A stretch of DNA of 64,000 nucleotides from Cumulibacter soli (GTDB lineage Bacteria; Actinomycetota; Actinomycetes; Mycobacteriales; Antricoccaceae). A program made the position numbers and the translations under genes. Below are positions 34,615-42,937 of this stretch, in pieces. The notes below the pieces were generated by a model, which was not told where the DNA came from, ran no database searches, and saw only the letters and a list, made by a program, of their open reading frames with translations. The DNA lies in NCBI RefSeq assembly GCF_004382795.1, contig NZ_SMSG01000005.1, forward strand, positions 269,680-333,679, in the 5' to 3' direction. Each line of letters begins with the position of its first letter. Position 1 is the stretch's first letter.

Positions 34615-35703
34615 TCAGCGAGCTGAGGAGGTTTCGGCGGAGTCATCTGGTTCGGTCAGGTCCTCGCGGCCGAGGATCTTCGACAGCAACGGCGCCATTA
34701 GCAGCACGAGTAGCAGTCGTGCCAGTTGCACCGCGAAAACGTACGTCGCATCGGCGTGTGAGTCGGCGGCAATCGCGAGTACGGCGGGCAGTCCGCCTGG
34801 CGTAGTCGCGAGGTACGCGGTCAATGCGCTGACTCCGGTTGTCGCGGCCAACACCCAGCCCAACAGCGCACTGCCGAGGACGACGACGGCAATCAGCACG
34901 ACGGCGGCCGGGAGCAACTTGGCAATTGACTTCAGACTTGCCCTGGTGAAGCGGAGTCCGACCTGCAATCCCAGCAGGATGAAGCAGGCCGCGACGATCG
35001 GCCCGGGCACTTCGACCGGGCCGAACCAGCCACTGATCGCCAACGCCGCTGACACGGCCATTGGGCCGAGCAAGAAGAACGTGGAGATCGGGATTGCCCA
35101 ACCGATCAGCGCGCCCACCCCGACGCTGAGCACGGTGAACCCGAGACTGCTCCACAACTCGGTGTCCACGTCGGACGGTGCGGCGGTGTGTTCGCCAAAG
35201 ACAAGCAGGACGACGGCGGGAAGAGTGACGAGTATCAGCAGGACGCGCACGTACTGCACGACAGCGACCACCCGGTCATCACCGCCGAGTTCACGCGCGA
35301 TCGAGGTCAGGGTGCCGGCGCCGCCGGCGATCATCGACAGGACGCCGGTCAGCCGCCCGATCTTGCCGAGCCGTGCGAGCAGGAATCCGCCCGCGATGCT
35401 GAGCGCGAGCGTCGCGGCGGTAACGACGACGGCAACGAACCAGCCGGACGCCAACCGTTGCAGTGCTGGAAGTGTGACGGTTGCGCCGATCATCGTCCCG
35501 ATCACGGCCTGCGACACTCGGGTAGTACGGCGACCAACTTGCGGTGGATTGTCCAGCGTGAGCGCGACGACACAGCCCGCGACCAGCCCGCCGAACAACG
35601 TGGGTGACGGGACATCGAGCAGGTTCAATCCGAACCCGACGAGGACGCCGACGACGATGGCGATCAGCCACGTCGCGAGCGTTCGTCGTCGGTCCCGGGT
35701 CAC
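34615..35703 (-). CDS. AbrB-type membrane transporter (AmoA-like, pfam05145 family)
   Basis: A 362-residue integral membrane protein with about ten segments arranged as two AbrB duplications. Each half carries the family pattern: SPTLFGGLVAGCVVALTLDNPP and VSQAVIGTMIGATVTLPALQRL in the first, FLLGPMAVSAALAISGWFGPVEVPGPIVAACFILLGLQVGLRFTRASLKSIAKLLPAAVVL and TAYLATTPGGLPAVLAIAADSHADATYVFAVQLARLLLVLLMAPLLSKIL in the second. Often mis-annotated as ammonia monooxygenase. Suspected to regulate or carry a small molecule; unproven. Confidence 0.88.
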   Translation of the reverse strand: MTRDRRRTLATWLIAIVVGVLVGFGLNLLDVPSPTLFGGLVAGCVVALTLDNPPQVGRRTTRVSQAVIGTMIGATVTLPALQRLASGWFVAVVVTAATLALSIAGGFLLARLGKIGRLTGVLSMIAGGAGTLTSIARELGGDDRVVAVVQYVRVLLILVTLPAVVLLVFGEHTAAPSDVDTELWSSLGFTVLSVGVGALIGWAIPISTFFLLGPMAVSAALAISGWFGPVEVPGPIVAACFILLGLQVGLRFTRASLKSIAKLLPAAVVLIAVVVLGSALLGWVLAATTGVSALTAYLATTPGGLPAVLAIAADSHADATYVFAVQLARLLLVLLMAPLLSKILGREDLTEPDDSAETSSAR

Positions 35704-35875
35704 CCGGCCATGGTTCCACTACCCGATACGGCGGTCCACACGGGCGGGCAGGTGCAGGGCAGTCGCCGTGCGGTGGATCGGCCCACCCAGGAGCGCAGGT
35801 GCTGGGTGGTGTTGTTCCGGCGGGCGGGCAAGTGCTGTGCGGTGCGTGGGTCCGGGCGGGTGAGGCGGAAGCGAT

Positions 35876-35940
35876 GGTTTACGTAGGCAGTGACCATTAC
35901 CCGGTGCGTTGGTCTACGTAGGCGAGCGGGTGCGTTGGTC
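35876..35940. repeat. Short direct repeats between the AbrB and crotonase genes
   Basis: GGTTTACGTAGGC (35876) and GGTCTACGTAGGC (35911) are 35 bp apart; GGTGCGTTGGTC occurs at 35903 and 35929. The 279-base gap between the genes has no coding sequence and is filled with such degenerate G-rich repeats. Confidence 0.55.
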
Positions 35941-35982
35941 CGGGCGAGCGCTACGCGACGCAGCGCATGGTGGCAGAGACGG

Positions 35983-36744
35983 TTACTGCTGCCACGTGGG
36001 CTTGCGCTTTTCGCGGAACGCCATGATCCCTTCTTGAGCTTCCGGCGAGGCGAATAATCCTTCCGACAGCGTCACCATGGCGGCGCCCTGCTCATCGATC
36101 CGCGCGACCAGATCCCGGCTGAGCAATTCCTTCGTCTTCGCCAGGCCTTGTGGCGAGGCCATCAGCAGCCCGTCGATGGTCTCCTGCAGGACGGCGTCCA
36201 GCTGATCGGCAGGCACCGCGCGGCTGATGAGCCCGGCGGCCTCTGCGTCGCGCCCGGTGAAGGTCTCACCGGTGAGGTACCAGCGAGACGCGAGGCGCTG
36301 GTCCATCCGCGGAAGCGTCGTCAGCGAAATGATCGCCGGCGTGACCCCGAGCCGGGCTTCGGTGAATGCGAAGGTTTGCTCATCGACGGTCAACGCGATA
36401 TCCGCCGCTCCGACGATTCCGAGGCCGCCCGCGCGGACAGCACCCCGGGCATGCACGATCACGGGCTTCGGCAGCGATGCGATCAACCGCAGCATCGCGA
36501 CCATCTGCGCCCCGGAGTTCATCCCGGTGCCGCTCGTTGCGGCTTTCAGATCGGCGCCAGCGCAGAAGACCTTGCCCGCGTGCGTGATGACGATGACTCG
36601 AACTTCGGCGTTCGTCTCACAGGTCCGCAGGTGCGCGAGCAGTTCGTCCATCAATTGCGCCGACAGCGCATTGCGGTTCTCCTGCGAATCTAGAGTGATC
36701 GTTCCGACGCCGTTGGCGATATCAAGGTGCACGAGTTCGGGCAT
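35983..36744 (-). CDS. Enoyl-CoA hydratase family protein
   Basis: A 253-residue crotonase. ENRNALSAQLMDELLAHL helix, KVFCAGADLKAATSGTG oxyanion loop, HARGAVRAGGLGIVGAADIALT, and FAFTEARLGVTPAIISLTTLPRM where one hydratase glutamate (TEARLG) is kept and the second is replaced. The RMDQRLASRWYLTGETFTGRDAEAAGLISRAVP and C-terminal EGIMAFREKRKPTW match EchA-type actinobacterial hydratases. AGGAGA precedes the ATG. It is divergent from the TIGR03084 gene at 37075. Confidence 0.9.
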   Translation of the reverse strand: MPELVHLDIANGVGTITLDSQENRNALSAQLMDELLAHLRTCETNAEVRVIVITHAGKVFCAGADLKAATSGTGMNSGAQMVAMLRLIASLPKPVIVHARGAVRAGGLGIVGAADIALTVDEQTFAFTEARLGVTPAIISLTTLPRMDQRLASRWYLTGETFTGRDAEAAGLISRAVPADQLDAVLQETIDGLLMASPQGLAKTKELLSRDLVARIDEQGAAMVTLSEGLFASPEAQEGIMAFREKRKPTWQQ

Positions 36745-37074
36745 AACTTCTCCTGGATCGGTCGGCGACTACGTCGTACGTTAGTTCTTCGCCGCTGCCG
36801 GGGAAACCCAGTGCGCACAGGAGCCAGGGAACACGCAATGCATCGCGCCCGGACACCGCGCACCGCACCGTGGCTGCTGGCGGGAACAGCCGAGCGCGAC
36901 TCGCGCTGGCGGCACTGTCCCGGCCCAGAGGGCATAACGACCCGGCTATTCAGGACATGATCGGCGGTTCGGACACAGTCCCGGTCGCGACGGCGTAACC
37001 GTTGGCCGCTTGGCGGATCCTGCCGGTGGCCGATAAGTTGATGCCAACGTCAACTTCGAGGGAGTGAGAGCGAC
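36745..37074. other. Divergent promoter region
   Basis: 330 bases between the divergent enoyl-CoA hydratase and TIGR03084 genes. Apart from the inverted repeat at 37035 and a partly symmetrical ACGTCGTACGT at 36771, nothing clear is seen; short frames here are not supported. Confidence 0.5.
37035..37056. promoter_or_regulatory. Inverted repeat upstream of the TIGR03084 gene
   Basis: AAGTTGA (37035-37041) and TCAACTT (37050-37056) are perfect 7-bp arms around an 8-base spacer, 18 bases before the ATG. Position and symmetry suggest a repressor operator. Confidence 0.55.
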
Positions 37075-37866
37075 ATGGCAGACATCGAGTCGTTGATCGC
37101 CGATTTGCGCGCCGAGCAGGAGTCCGTGGACGGGGTGCTGGCGCAGATCGACGCCGCCGCCTGGCAGACGGACACTCCGGCTGAGGGATGGAAGGTGGCC
37201 GATCAGGTCGCGCACCTGACCTATTTCGACGGCGCCGTCACGCTCGCGGTCACGGACGCCGATGCGTTCTCCGAAAGCCAGTTGAACCGCAAGGCCGATG
37301 CCGACTACGTCAATACTGTTGCCAAGGACCTCGTCGCACTTCCCGCCGAAGAGTTGTGGCAGAAGTGGAAAGACGGACGCGATGCGATGTACCAGGGCTT
37401 TCGTGACGCCGATCCGACGAAGCGCTACCCGTGGTACGGACCCCCAATGAGCATCGCCTCCGCCTGTACTGCCCGGATCATGGAGACGTGGGCCCACGGA
37501 CAAGACATCTGCGACGGAGTCGGCATCCAGCGGGCGCCCTCGGATCGACTCAAGCATGTGCTGTTCATCGGCTACAAGGCTCGCCCGTTTGCGTACGCAA
37601 ATCGTGGCCTTGATCTGCCGGCGGGCGACGTCCGCCTCGAGTTGACCGGTCCGGACGGCGGTACCTGGACGTTCGGGGACAGCGATACGGACGTGATCCG
37701 CGGCAGCGCGCTGGACATGGCGTTGTTGGTTACGCAACGCCGTCACCGTGCGGACACCTCACTGACGGCTGAGGGCCCGCTCGCCGATGACTTCCTGGAC
37801 AAGGCGCAGGCGTTCGCCGGTCCGCCCGGAGGTGGCCGCCGACCGGGTCAGTTCCCGAAGTCGTAA
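37075..37866 (+). CDS. TIGR03084 family metal-binding protein (mycothiol-dependent isomerase-like)
   Basis: A 263-residue protein of the DinB/MDMPI superfamily: LIADLRAEQESVDGVLAQIDAAAWQTDTPAEGWKVADQVAHLTYFDGAVTLAVTD at the N-terminus with the metal-ligand histidine in DQVAHL, PMSIASACTARIMETWAHGQDICDGVG with the second histidine in WAHGQD, and an SCP2-like ending. TIGR03084 genes commonly sit beside acyl-CoA metabolism genes in actinobacteria, and this one is divergent from an enoyl-CoA hydratase. The reaction is unknown. A symmetrical operator-like site lies just upstream. Confidence 0.9.
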   Translation: MADIESLIADLRAEQESVDGVLAQIDAAAWQTDTPAEGWKVADQVAHLTYFDGAVTLAVTDADAFSESQLNRKADADYVNTVAKDLVALPAEELWQKWKDGRDAMYQGFRDADPTKRYPWYGPPMSIASACTARIMETWAHGQDICDGVGIQRAPSDRLKHVLFIGYKARPFAYANRGLDLPAGDVRLELTGPDGGTWTFGDSDTDVIRGSALDMALLVTQRRHRADTSLTAEGPLADDFLDKAQAFAGPPGGGRRPGQFPKS

Positions 37867-37947
37867 CGCACTCGGCACAACAAAGATGGAGCCGTCGGTC
37901 AGCTGGGTACGAGCCCCGGCTGGCCGCCCATGCCAATCCCGAGGCGC

Positions 37948-37979
37948 CGGAACGCCGGAACGTCGGAACGTTAGAACGT
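37948..37979. repeat. 8-bp tandem repeat, four units
   Basis: CGGAACGC, CGGAACGT, CGGAACGT and TAGAACGT follow one another without gaps, 48 bases before the TIGR01777 gene. Confidence 0.8.
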
Positions 37980-38026
37980 CCGGTTCGACGCGCGCCTGTT
38001 CGCGAAATTGCCGCAGAATCGGACGT

Positions 38027-39412
38027 ATGCGTTTCGAGCACGAACTGACTCTGCCCTACCCGCGCGACCAGGTTTTCGCCTGGCATGAACGGCCGGGTGC
38101 GCTTGTGCGCCTCACTCCGCCGTCGTTGGCTCGCGTCGTGCAGGAACCGACTGAGGGTATCCGGGACGGCTCGGTCGCCGTACTACGACTGGCCATACCA
38201 GGCACAGTGGGCGCCGCCGGGCTGCGATGTACGGCGCAGCACTCCGGCTACGACCCACCCGCGAAGTTCGAGGATTCGATGATCGGCGGGCCGATGAAGG
38301 CCTGGCACCACACGCATCGGTTCATCGACGCTCCCGCCAACGGCACCATGATCCGAGACGAGGTTGATTTCGAACTTCCGGCGCCAGCCATCGGGCCCGC
38401 TGCAAAGATCGGCGAGCGGGTGGCCTTGCAGCAACTGTCCCGGATGTGGGCATTCCGCGATCGTCAATTGGCGTTTGACCTCGACTTCCACTCGCGACAC
38501 ACGACGCCCAAGACCGTCGCGGTCACCGGAGCTACCGGAATGGTCGGCACCCAACTCGTCGCCTTCCTGCGAGGTGGCGGGCACGACGTACATCGGGTCG
38601 TCAGGACTGAAGCGCGCGGCGGCGACATTGCCTGGGATCCTGCTCGCGGCATCCTGGACGCCGAACAGTTACGGGACGTCGACGTCGTCATCCATCTCGC
38701 CGGCGCCCCGATTGGACGCCGCTTCACCGACAAACATAAGAAGGCCGTCCGCGACAGCCGGATCGATGGCACGAGGCTCATCGCCGACACGCTCGCCACA
38801 TTGGCGGACGACGGCCGCCGTCGCGCGCTGATCAGCGCATCTGCCTCTGGCTACTACGGCGCAAATCCCGGCGATGAAGTGCTCGCCGAGGACCGCGCGC
38901 CCGGAGACGGATTCCTCGCGGATCTCTGTCGTGACTGGGAAGCAGCCTGCCAACCAGCCCGGGACGCCGGCGTACGGGTGGTGAACGTGCGCACCGGGAT
39001 CGTGCAATCGGCGGCTGGCGGACAATTAGGGATTCAGGCGCCGCTGTTCCGCCTTGGTGCCGGTGGCCCGCTCGGCAGTGGGGACCAGTGGATGCCGTGG
39101 ATCGCGCTCGAGGATGTCGTCGGCATCTACGCGCACGCTGCCATGCACGAGGATCTCGAAGGCCCGATCAACGCGGTAGCACCTGGAATTGTCCGCAACG
39201 CCGAGTACGCCGACGCACTCGCGCACGTACTGCATCGGCCGGCGTTCCTGAAGGTGCCGAGGATCGGCCCGGCGATGCTGTTCGGAGCTGACGGCGCAGA
39301 CGAGTTCGTGATGGCCGGGCAGCGGATGTCCGCGGAAAAGATCGAGACCGCGGGCTACCGCTTCGGCTACCCAGAACTCATCGACGCACTCGGCCACACC
39401 CTCGCTCGATGA
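38027..39412 (+). CDS. TIGR01777 family oxidoreductase with N-terminal SRPBCC domain
   Basis: A 461-residue fusion. Residues 1-155 form an SRPBCC/polyketide-cyclase-like ligand-binding domain (MRFEHELTLPYPRDQVFAWHERPGALVRLTPP). Residues 163-461 are an extended SDR: TGATGMVG at 167-174, DVVIHLAGAPIGRRF, ISASASGYYG and the ending RMSAEKIETAGYRFGYPELIDALGHTL, which are TIGR01777/YfcH marks. The start is ATG 38027, where the SRPBCC domain begins; a longer frame is open upstream but unsupported. The same fusion occurs in other actinobacteria; the substrate is unknown. Simple repeats flank both ends of the gene. Confidence 0.88.
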   Translation: MRFEHELTLPYPRDQVFAWHERPGALVRLTPPSLARVVQEPTEGIRDGSVAVLRLAIPGTVGAAGLRCTAQHSGYDPPAKFEDSMIGGPMKAWHHTHRFIDAPANGTMIRDEVDFELPAPAIGPAAKIGERVALQQLSRMWAFRDRQLAFDLDFHSRHTTPKTVAVTGATGMVGTQLVAFLRGGGHDVHRVVRTEARGGDIAWDPARGILDAEQLRDVDVVIHLAGAPIGRRFTDKHKKAVRDSRIDGTRLIADTLATLADDGRRRALISASASGYYGANPGDEVLAEDRAPGDGFLADLCRDWEAACQPARDAGVRVVNVRTGIVQSAAGGQLGIQAPLFRLGAGGPLGSGDQWMPWIALEDVVGIYAHAAMHEDLEGPINAVAPGIVRNAEYADALAHVLHRPAFLKVPRIGPAMLFGADGADEFVMAGQRMSAEKIETAGYRFGYPELIDALGHTLAR

Positions 39413-39776
39413 CTGGAATGCGATAACCGGACCCCGAACGCGATCACCGGAATGCGATTACCGGAACGCGATCGCCGGTATGCCGCGGGATACGCCTCGC
39501 AAAGGTCAGGCTCGAGAGACACCTGGGTGGACGCGCCGTCATCGTCGGGGCTGCCGCGCTCGGGCGCGAACCCGTATCCCGCTGCGTCGGCAAGCGGCCA
39601 GCTACAGCCGCTACGCGCTCGTGGTGTCTCGATTCAGCGTCGGTGACCTGTATCGAATCCGCCGGTGCGCGGTTTTGTCGGCTCCGTGCCCAGCGAGACC
39701 GCGCTGTGCCCTGTGTATTGTCGGTGCGCGCCGATGGACGATCAGCCGGCGCTGATGTTTGAGGGTAGGAGTTTCT
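39413..39776. other. Intergenic region opened by tandem repeats
   Basis: 364 bases with no supported gene. The first 64 bases are a degenerate 14-bp repeat; the remainder shows nothing recognisable. Confidence 0.5.
39415..39476. repeat. Degenerate 14-bp tandem repeat, four units
   Basis: GGAATGCGATAACC (39415), GAACGCGATCACC (39436, one base short, after a 7-base insert), GGAATGCGATTACC (39449) and GGAACGCGATCGCC (39463). The consensus is GGAAYGCGATNACC. It starts within three bases of the TIGR01777 stop codon. Confidence 0.8.
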
Positions 39777-41111
39777 GTGTCGATCTATGACTTGTCGAAC
39801 CGGCACCCGGATGACCTGATGCGGCGGTTGCGAGCCACGACTGCAGAAATCGGCGGAGACGACGCGGTCGCCGAGATTGATGCGCTGGAAAAGCGCCTCC
39901 AGCGATACTCGCATCTTCCCGGCGTGCTCAAAGGTCTGGCGAAACTCGACTTCAGCGCTGCGTTGTGCGATGCAGCGGCGTACGTCGTCCGCGGTTCGAC
40001 GATGCAGAAGTTGGTTGATGACACCTTGTTCGGGGCATGGGCGGTATTCGTGCTCGCGGCTCGCAGCGATGCGAGCGTTATTGACGAGATCGAAGCGGGC
40101 GTCAGCGGTGATTACGTCGCCGCTCGGGTCCGCGAGTTGCGCAACGGTACGAAGAAGGCCGTTGATCGCCGCGCAGCTGAACCCCAGGTTACGGCTGAGG
40201 CTGCGCCCGCGGCATCCGGCAACGAGCTCGCCGGACCGGCGTCGGTGGGCAAGGTCAAGGCCTGGCTGCGCGACCACCCCGACGCCGACCCGCGCATCCT
40301 CGCGCCGAAGCCGAAGCAAAAGGCCGCGATGGTGGCCGCCGCCATCCGGGCCTTAGCGCAGCTGGGGACGCCGGCCGCGTTCGAGGTGATCAAGCAGTAT
40401 GCGACCGATAAGCCCACGGACCCGATGCTTGAGGAGCTCAAGCGCGCCTGGCACGGGTTCGACGAGCGCGAGTTCGCGGCCGCGATGTTCCGCCCGAGTG
40501 AGGCGCTCGGACATCTCGACCTGGGCATCGTGACCAAGCTGGATGGCATCGATGCTGTCGACGGACTCCGGTCGCTGCGGGTCGTCATCGATGACAACAA
40601 GTCCGGTCAGACCGATCTCACGCCGCTGCGCGACTGCTCGACTCTGACCTCGCTGGACGTGCAGTTCAACGAACCGGTGGGTCCGGCGAATGTCGACTGG
40701 CTGCGTCCGTTGTCAGGTCTACGGTCATTGCGCCTGGCCGGGCCGATGGACGGCGTTGACCTCACTGTGCTGCGGGAGATCAACGTGCAGTCCCTGTCGA
40801 TCAGCCTCGTGGGTTGTGACGGATCGATCCTGCTGGAGGTCCCTCAATTGAAGGAATTGACCCTCGTGGGCGCCAGTGCGCGGCACGACCCGGGACCTGC
40901 AGTCGCTGCGCACCCGGGTCTCACACAGGTCGTGCTCGACCTCGTCGAGCGCGGCGTAGCGGTCTCGGTCTACAGCTTCGATAGTTGGTCGAGCGAGGTC
41001 CTAGCGGAAGCGGAGACCGCCGGAATGCACCTCACCGGCCGCAGCGGACTTACCACGATTGACGCGGCTAGGCAGTCCAGACGGAGCGAGAGGGCTGGGC
41101 CCGTCGGGTAG
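39777..41111 (+). CDS. Protein with helical N-terminal region and leucine-rich-repeat-like C-terminal region
   Basis: A 444-residue protein from GTG 39777, with GGGTAGGAG just upstream. Residues 1-130 are helical (LMRRLRATTAEIGGDDAVAEIDALEKRLQRYSHLPGVLKGLAKLDFSAAL). Residues 165-250 resemble a HEAT-like pair (KQKAAMVAAAIRALAQLGTPAAFEVIKQYATDKPTDPMLEELKRAWHGFDEREFAAAMF). From about 255 to 380 there are LRR-like strands: LDGIDAVDGLRSLRVVID, LTPLRDCSTLTSLDVQ, LRPLSGLRSLRLAG, LTVLREINVQSLSISL and VPQLKELTLVG. No catalytic motif, signal peptide or membrane segment. Similar HEAT-LRR tails end NACHT-type proteins, but no NTPase is present here. Function unknown; a protein-binding role is likely. Confidence 0.75.
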   Translation: MSIYDLSNRHPDDLMRRLRATTAEIGGDDAVAEIDALEKRLQRYSHLPGVLKGLAKLDFSAALCDAAAYVVRGSTMQKLVDDTLFGAWAVFVLAARSDASVIDEIEAGVSGDYVAARVRELRNGTKKAVDRRAAEPQVTAEAAPAASGNELAGPASVGKVKAWLRDHPDADPRILAPKPKQKAAMVAAAIRALAQLGTPAAFEVIKQYATDKPTDPMLEELKRAWHGFDEREFAAAMFRPSEALGHLDLGIVTKLDGIDAVDGLRSLRVVIDDNKSGQTDLTPLRDCSTLTSLDVQFNEPVGPANVDWLRPLSGLRSLRLAGPMDGVDLTVLREINVQSLSISLVGCDGSILLEVPQLKELTLVGASARHDPGPAVAAHPGLTQVVLDLVERGVAVSVYSFDSWSSEVLAEAETAGMHLTGRSGLTTIDAARQSRRSERAGPVG

Positions 41112-41122
41112 GCCGACGGGCC
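41098..41122. terminator. Hairpin with the stop codon in its loop
   Basis: GGCCCGTCGG (41098-41107) pairs perfectly with CCGACGGGCC (41113-41122). The TAG stop of the LRR-like gene (41109-41111) lies in the 5-base loop. It also precedes the end of the convergent AtuA gene. Confidence 0.6.
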
Positions 41123-41167
41123 GCTGGGGCCGATCGGGTAGGTGCGTCGGAGATAGACTGGTTGAGA

Positions 41168-42937
41168 TCACGCGCCCGGTAGGAGCGACTCCGGGACATC
41201 CAAGTGCCGTGCCCGCAGAAACTCTCCGAGCCCCTTCGCCTGCGCATCAAACCTCAACGATGAGGACACACCGTCTCCGAGGAACCCTTCGACGATGAAG
41301 TTCACCGCCCACAGGTTCGGCAGCACATACCGCCGGATCGGCAGATCGGCACAGCCCGGCAAGAGCGAACGCACCCGCGCGGTGCTCAGGTGCTCGTTCA
41401 AGAAGTCGAACGCCTCCTGACTGCGCGCCCACACGCCGACATTCGCGTGCCCGCCTTTATCCCCGGACCGTGCGCCGGCGATCGTCCCCAGGGCCACGCG
41501 CCGCGTTGGGCCATCAGCGGTGGTCAACGTGCCCTCGTCGTACGACGGAGGATCCAACTCGAGCGAGGAGATCGTGCCGCTCTCCGGCAGTGTGAACGAC
41601 TCGTCGCCGATCTGTCCGTGTGCCGATACGACACCGGCGGCGACCACCGCCGGGATGTACGTCTCGTACGACGTTGCGCCACCGGGCGGTGAGGTGCCGA
41701 ACAGGCCCGGATAACTCGACAGCCCGGTCTGGATCACCGCCCCACTGAACGCGCGGCCTACCAGTTTCTCGTCACGGTCGGCGACGGCGATCCGCAGGAT
41801 CGTGTTCGCGGCGCCGAACGACTCGGGATCGGCGGCTGTGTTGCCGATCAAATCGACCTCGACCCGCTCGTAGGCGTCCTTGCCGCCGGGAATCATGTCC
41901 CAGATGGCCTCTTGGGCAACCCGCGCCTTACCTTCGGGATCATCGCCGGTGAGAACCATCAGCATCTGGTTGCGATATCCGCCCTCGACGGCCATTGACA
42001 CCTTCAGGCCGCTGGGCGGGGCCTCGCCGCGTACGCCGGAGATCTCCACGCGATCAGGCCCGTCCTGTCGCAACTGGATCGAGTCCAGTCGCGCGGTCGC
42101 ATCCGGGTTCGCATACTGTGGCCCGCCCACCTCGTACAACAGTTGCGCTTTGATCGTGTCGACGGTGACCTGCCCGCCCGTGCCGGCGTGTTTGGTGATC
42201 ACCGACGACCCGTCCGGACGGATCTCGGCCAGCGGAAAGCCTAGGCGCCGATAGTCGGCAACCTCGTCATAGAAGGAAAAGTTGCCGCCGGTGGCCTGCC
42301 CGCCGCACTCAATAACGTGCCCGGCGACGATCGCGCCGGCGAGCTTGTCGTAGTCCGAACGTTGCCAGCCGAACGCCCAGACGGCCGGACCTACGACGAC
42401 CGCAGCGTCGGTAACGCGCCCGGTCACCACGATGTCGGCACCCCGGTTCAACGCCTCAGCGATCGAGTAGCCACCGAGGTAGGCGTTCGCTGCCAGCGGC
42501 GTACGCCCATCGAGATCGACGGGTTGGCCCCCGTCGAGTTGAGTGAGCTGACCGGAGGCGATGAGTTCGGGCACGCGCTGCAGGATGTCGTCACCGTCGA
42601 CGTACGCGATCTTCGGTGACAGCCCAAGGTTCGCGGCGACCTTCTCCAAGGCGCGGGCCGCGCCGGGCGGGTTCAGCCCGCCGGCGTTCGAGACGATCTT
42701 GATGCCCTTATCCATACAGGTGCCCAAGACGTCCTCGACCTGGGTAATAAAGGTGCGAGCGAATCCGGCGTCCGGGTTCTTCGCCTGCTGGCGTCGCAGG
42801 ATGATCATCGTCAACTCGGCCAGCCAGTCACCGGTCAGTACGTCGATATCGCCGCCGTCAACCATCTCGCGGGCCGCCGACAGGCGGTCGCCGAAGAAAC
42901 CGCTGCAGTTCGCGACGCGCAGTAACTGTCGACTCAT
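41168..42937 (-). CDS. AtuA family protein (DUF1446), acyclic terpene utilization-like
   Basis: A 589-residue protein. The DUF1446 N-terminal domain is clear: VANCSGFFGDRLSAAREMVDGGDIDVLTGDWLAELTMIILRRQQAKNPDAGFARTF, KIVSNAGGLNPPGAARALEKVA, and GADIVVTGRVTDAAVVVGPAVWAFGW. The C-terminal 120 residues (VALGTIAGARSGDKGGHANVGVWARSQEAFDFLNEHL) are the small domain usually fused to it. In Pseudomonas AtuA belongs to the citronellol/geraniol pathway with geranyl-CoA carboxylase; its exact role is unproven. Here it is the last gene of a coupled operon with carboxylase subunits, overlapping the upstream gene by 4 bases. Confidence 0.9.
   Translation of the reverse strand: MSRQLLRVANCSGFFGDRLSAAREMVDGGDIDVLTGDWLAELTMIILRRQQAKNPDAGFARTFITQVEDVLGTCMDKGIKIVSNAGGLNPPGAARALEKVAANLGLSPKIAYVDGDDILQRVPELIASGQLTQLDGGQPVDLDGRTPLAANAYLGGYSIAEALNRGADIVVTGRVTDAAVVVGPAVWAFGWQRSDYDKLAGAIVAGHVIECGGQATGGNFSFYDEVADYRRLGFPLAEIRPDGSSVITKHAGTGGQVTVDTIKAQLLYEVGGPQYANPDATARLDSIQLRQDGPDRVEISGVRGEAPPSGLKVSMAVEGGYRNQMLMVLTGDDPEGKARVAQEAIWDMIPGGKDAYERVEVDLIGNTAADPESFGAANTILRIAVADRDEKLVGRAFSGAVIQTGLSSYPGLFGTSPPGGATSYETYIPAVVAAGVVSAHGQIGDESFTLPESGTISSLELDPPSYDEGTLTTADGPTRRVALGTIAGARSGDKGGHANVGVWARSQEAFDFLNEHLSTARVRSLLPGCADLPIRRYVLPNLWAVNFIVEGFLGDGVSSSLRFDAQAKGLGEFLRARHLDVPESLLPGA

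Noticed and set aside
34615..35703. Ammonia monooxygenase annotation for this gene
   Set aside because: The sequence is an AbrB-type ten-segment transporter with no copper-site or AmoA features; the name is a common mis-annotation.
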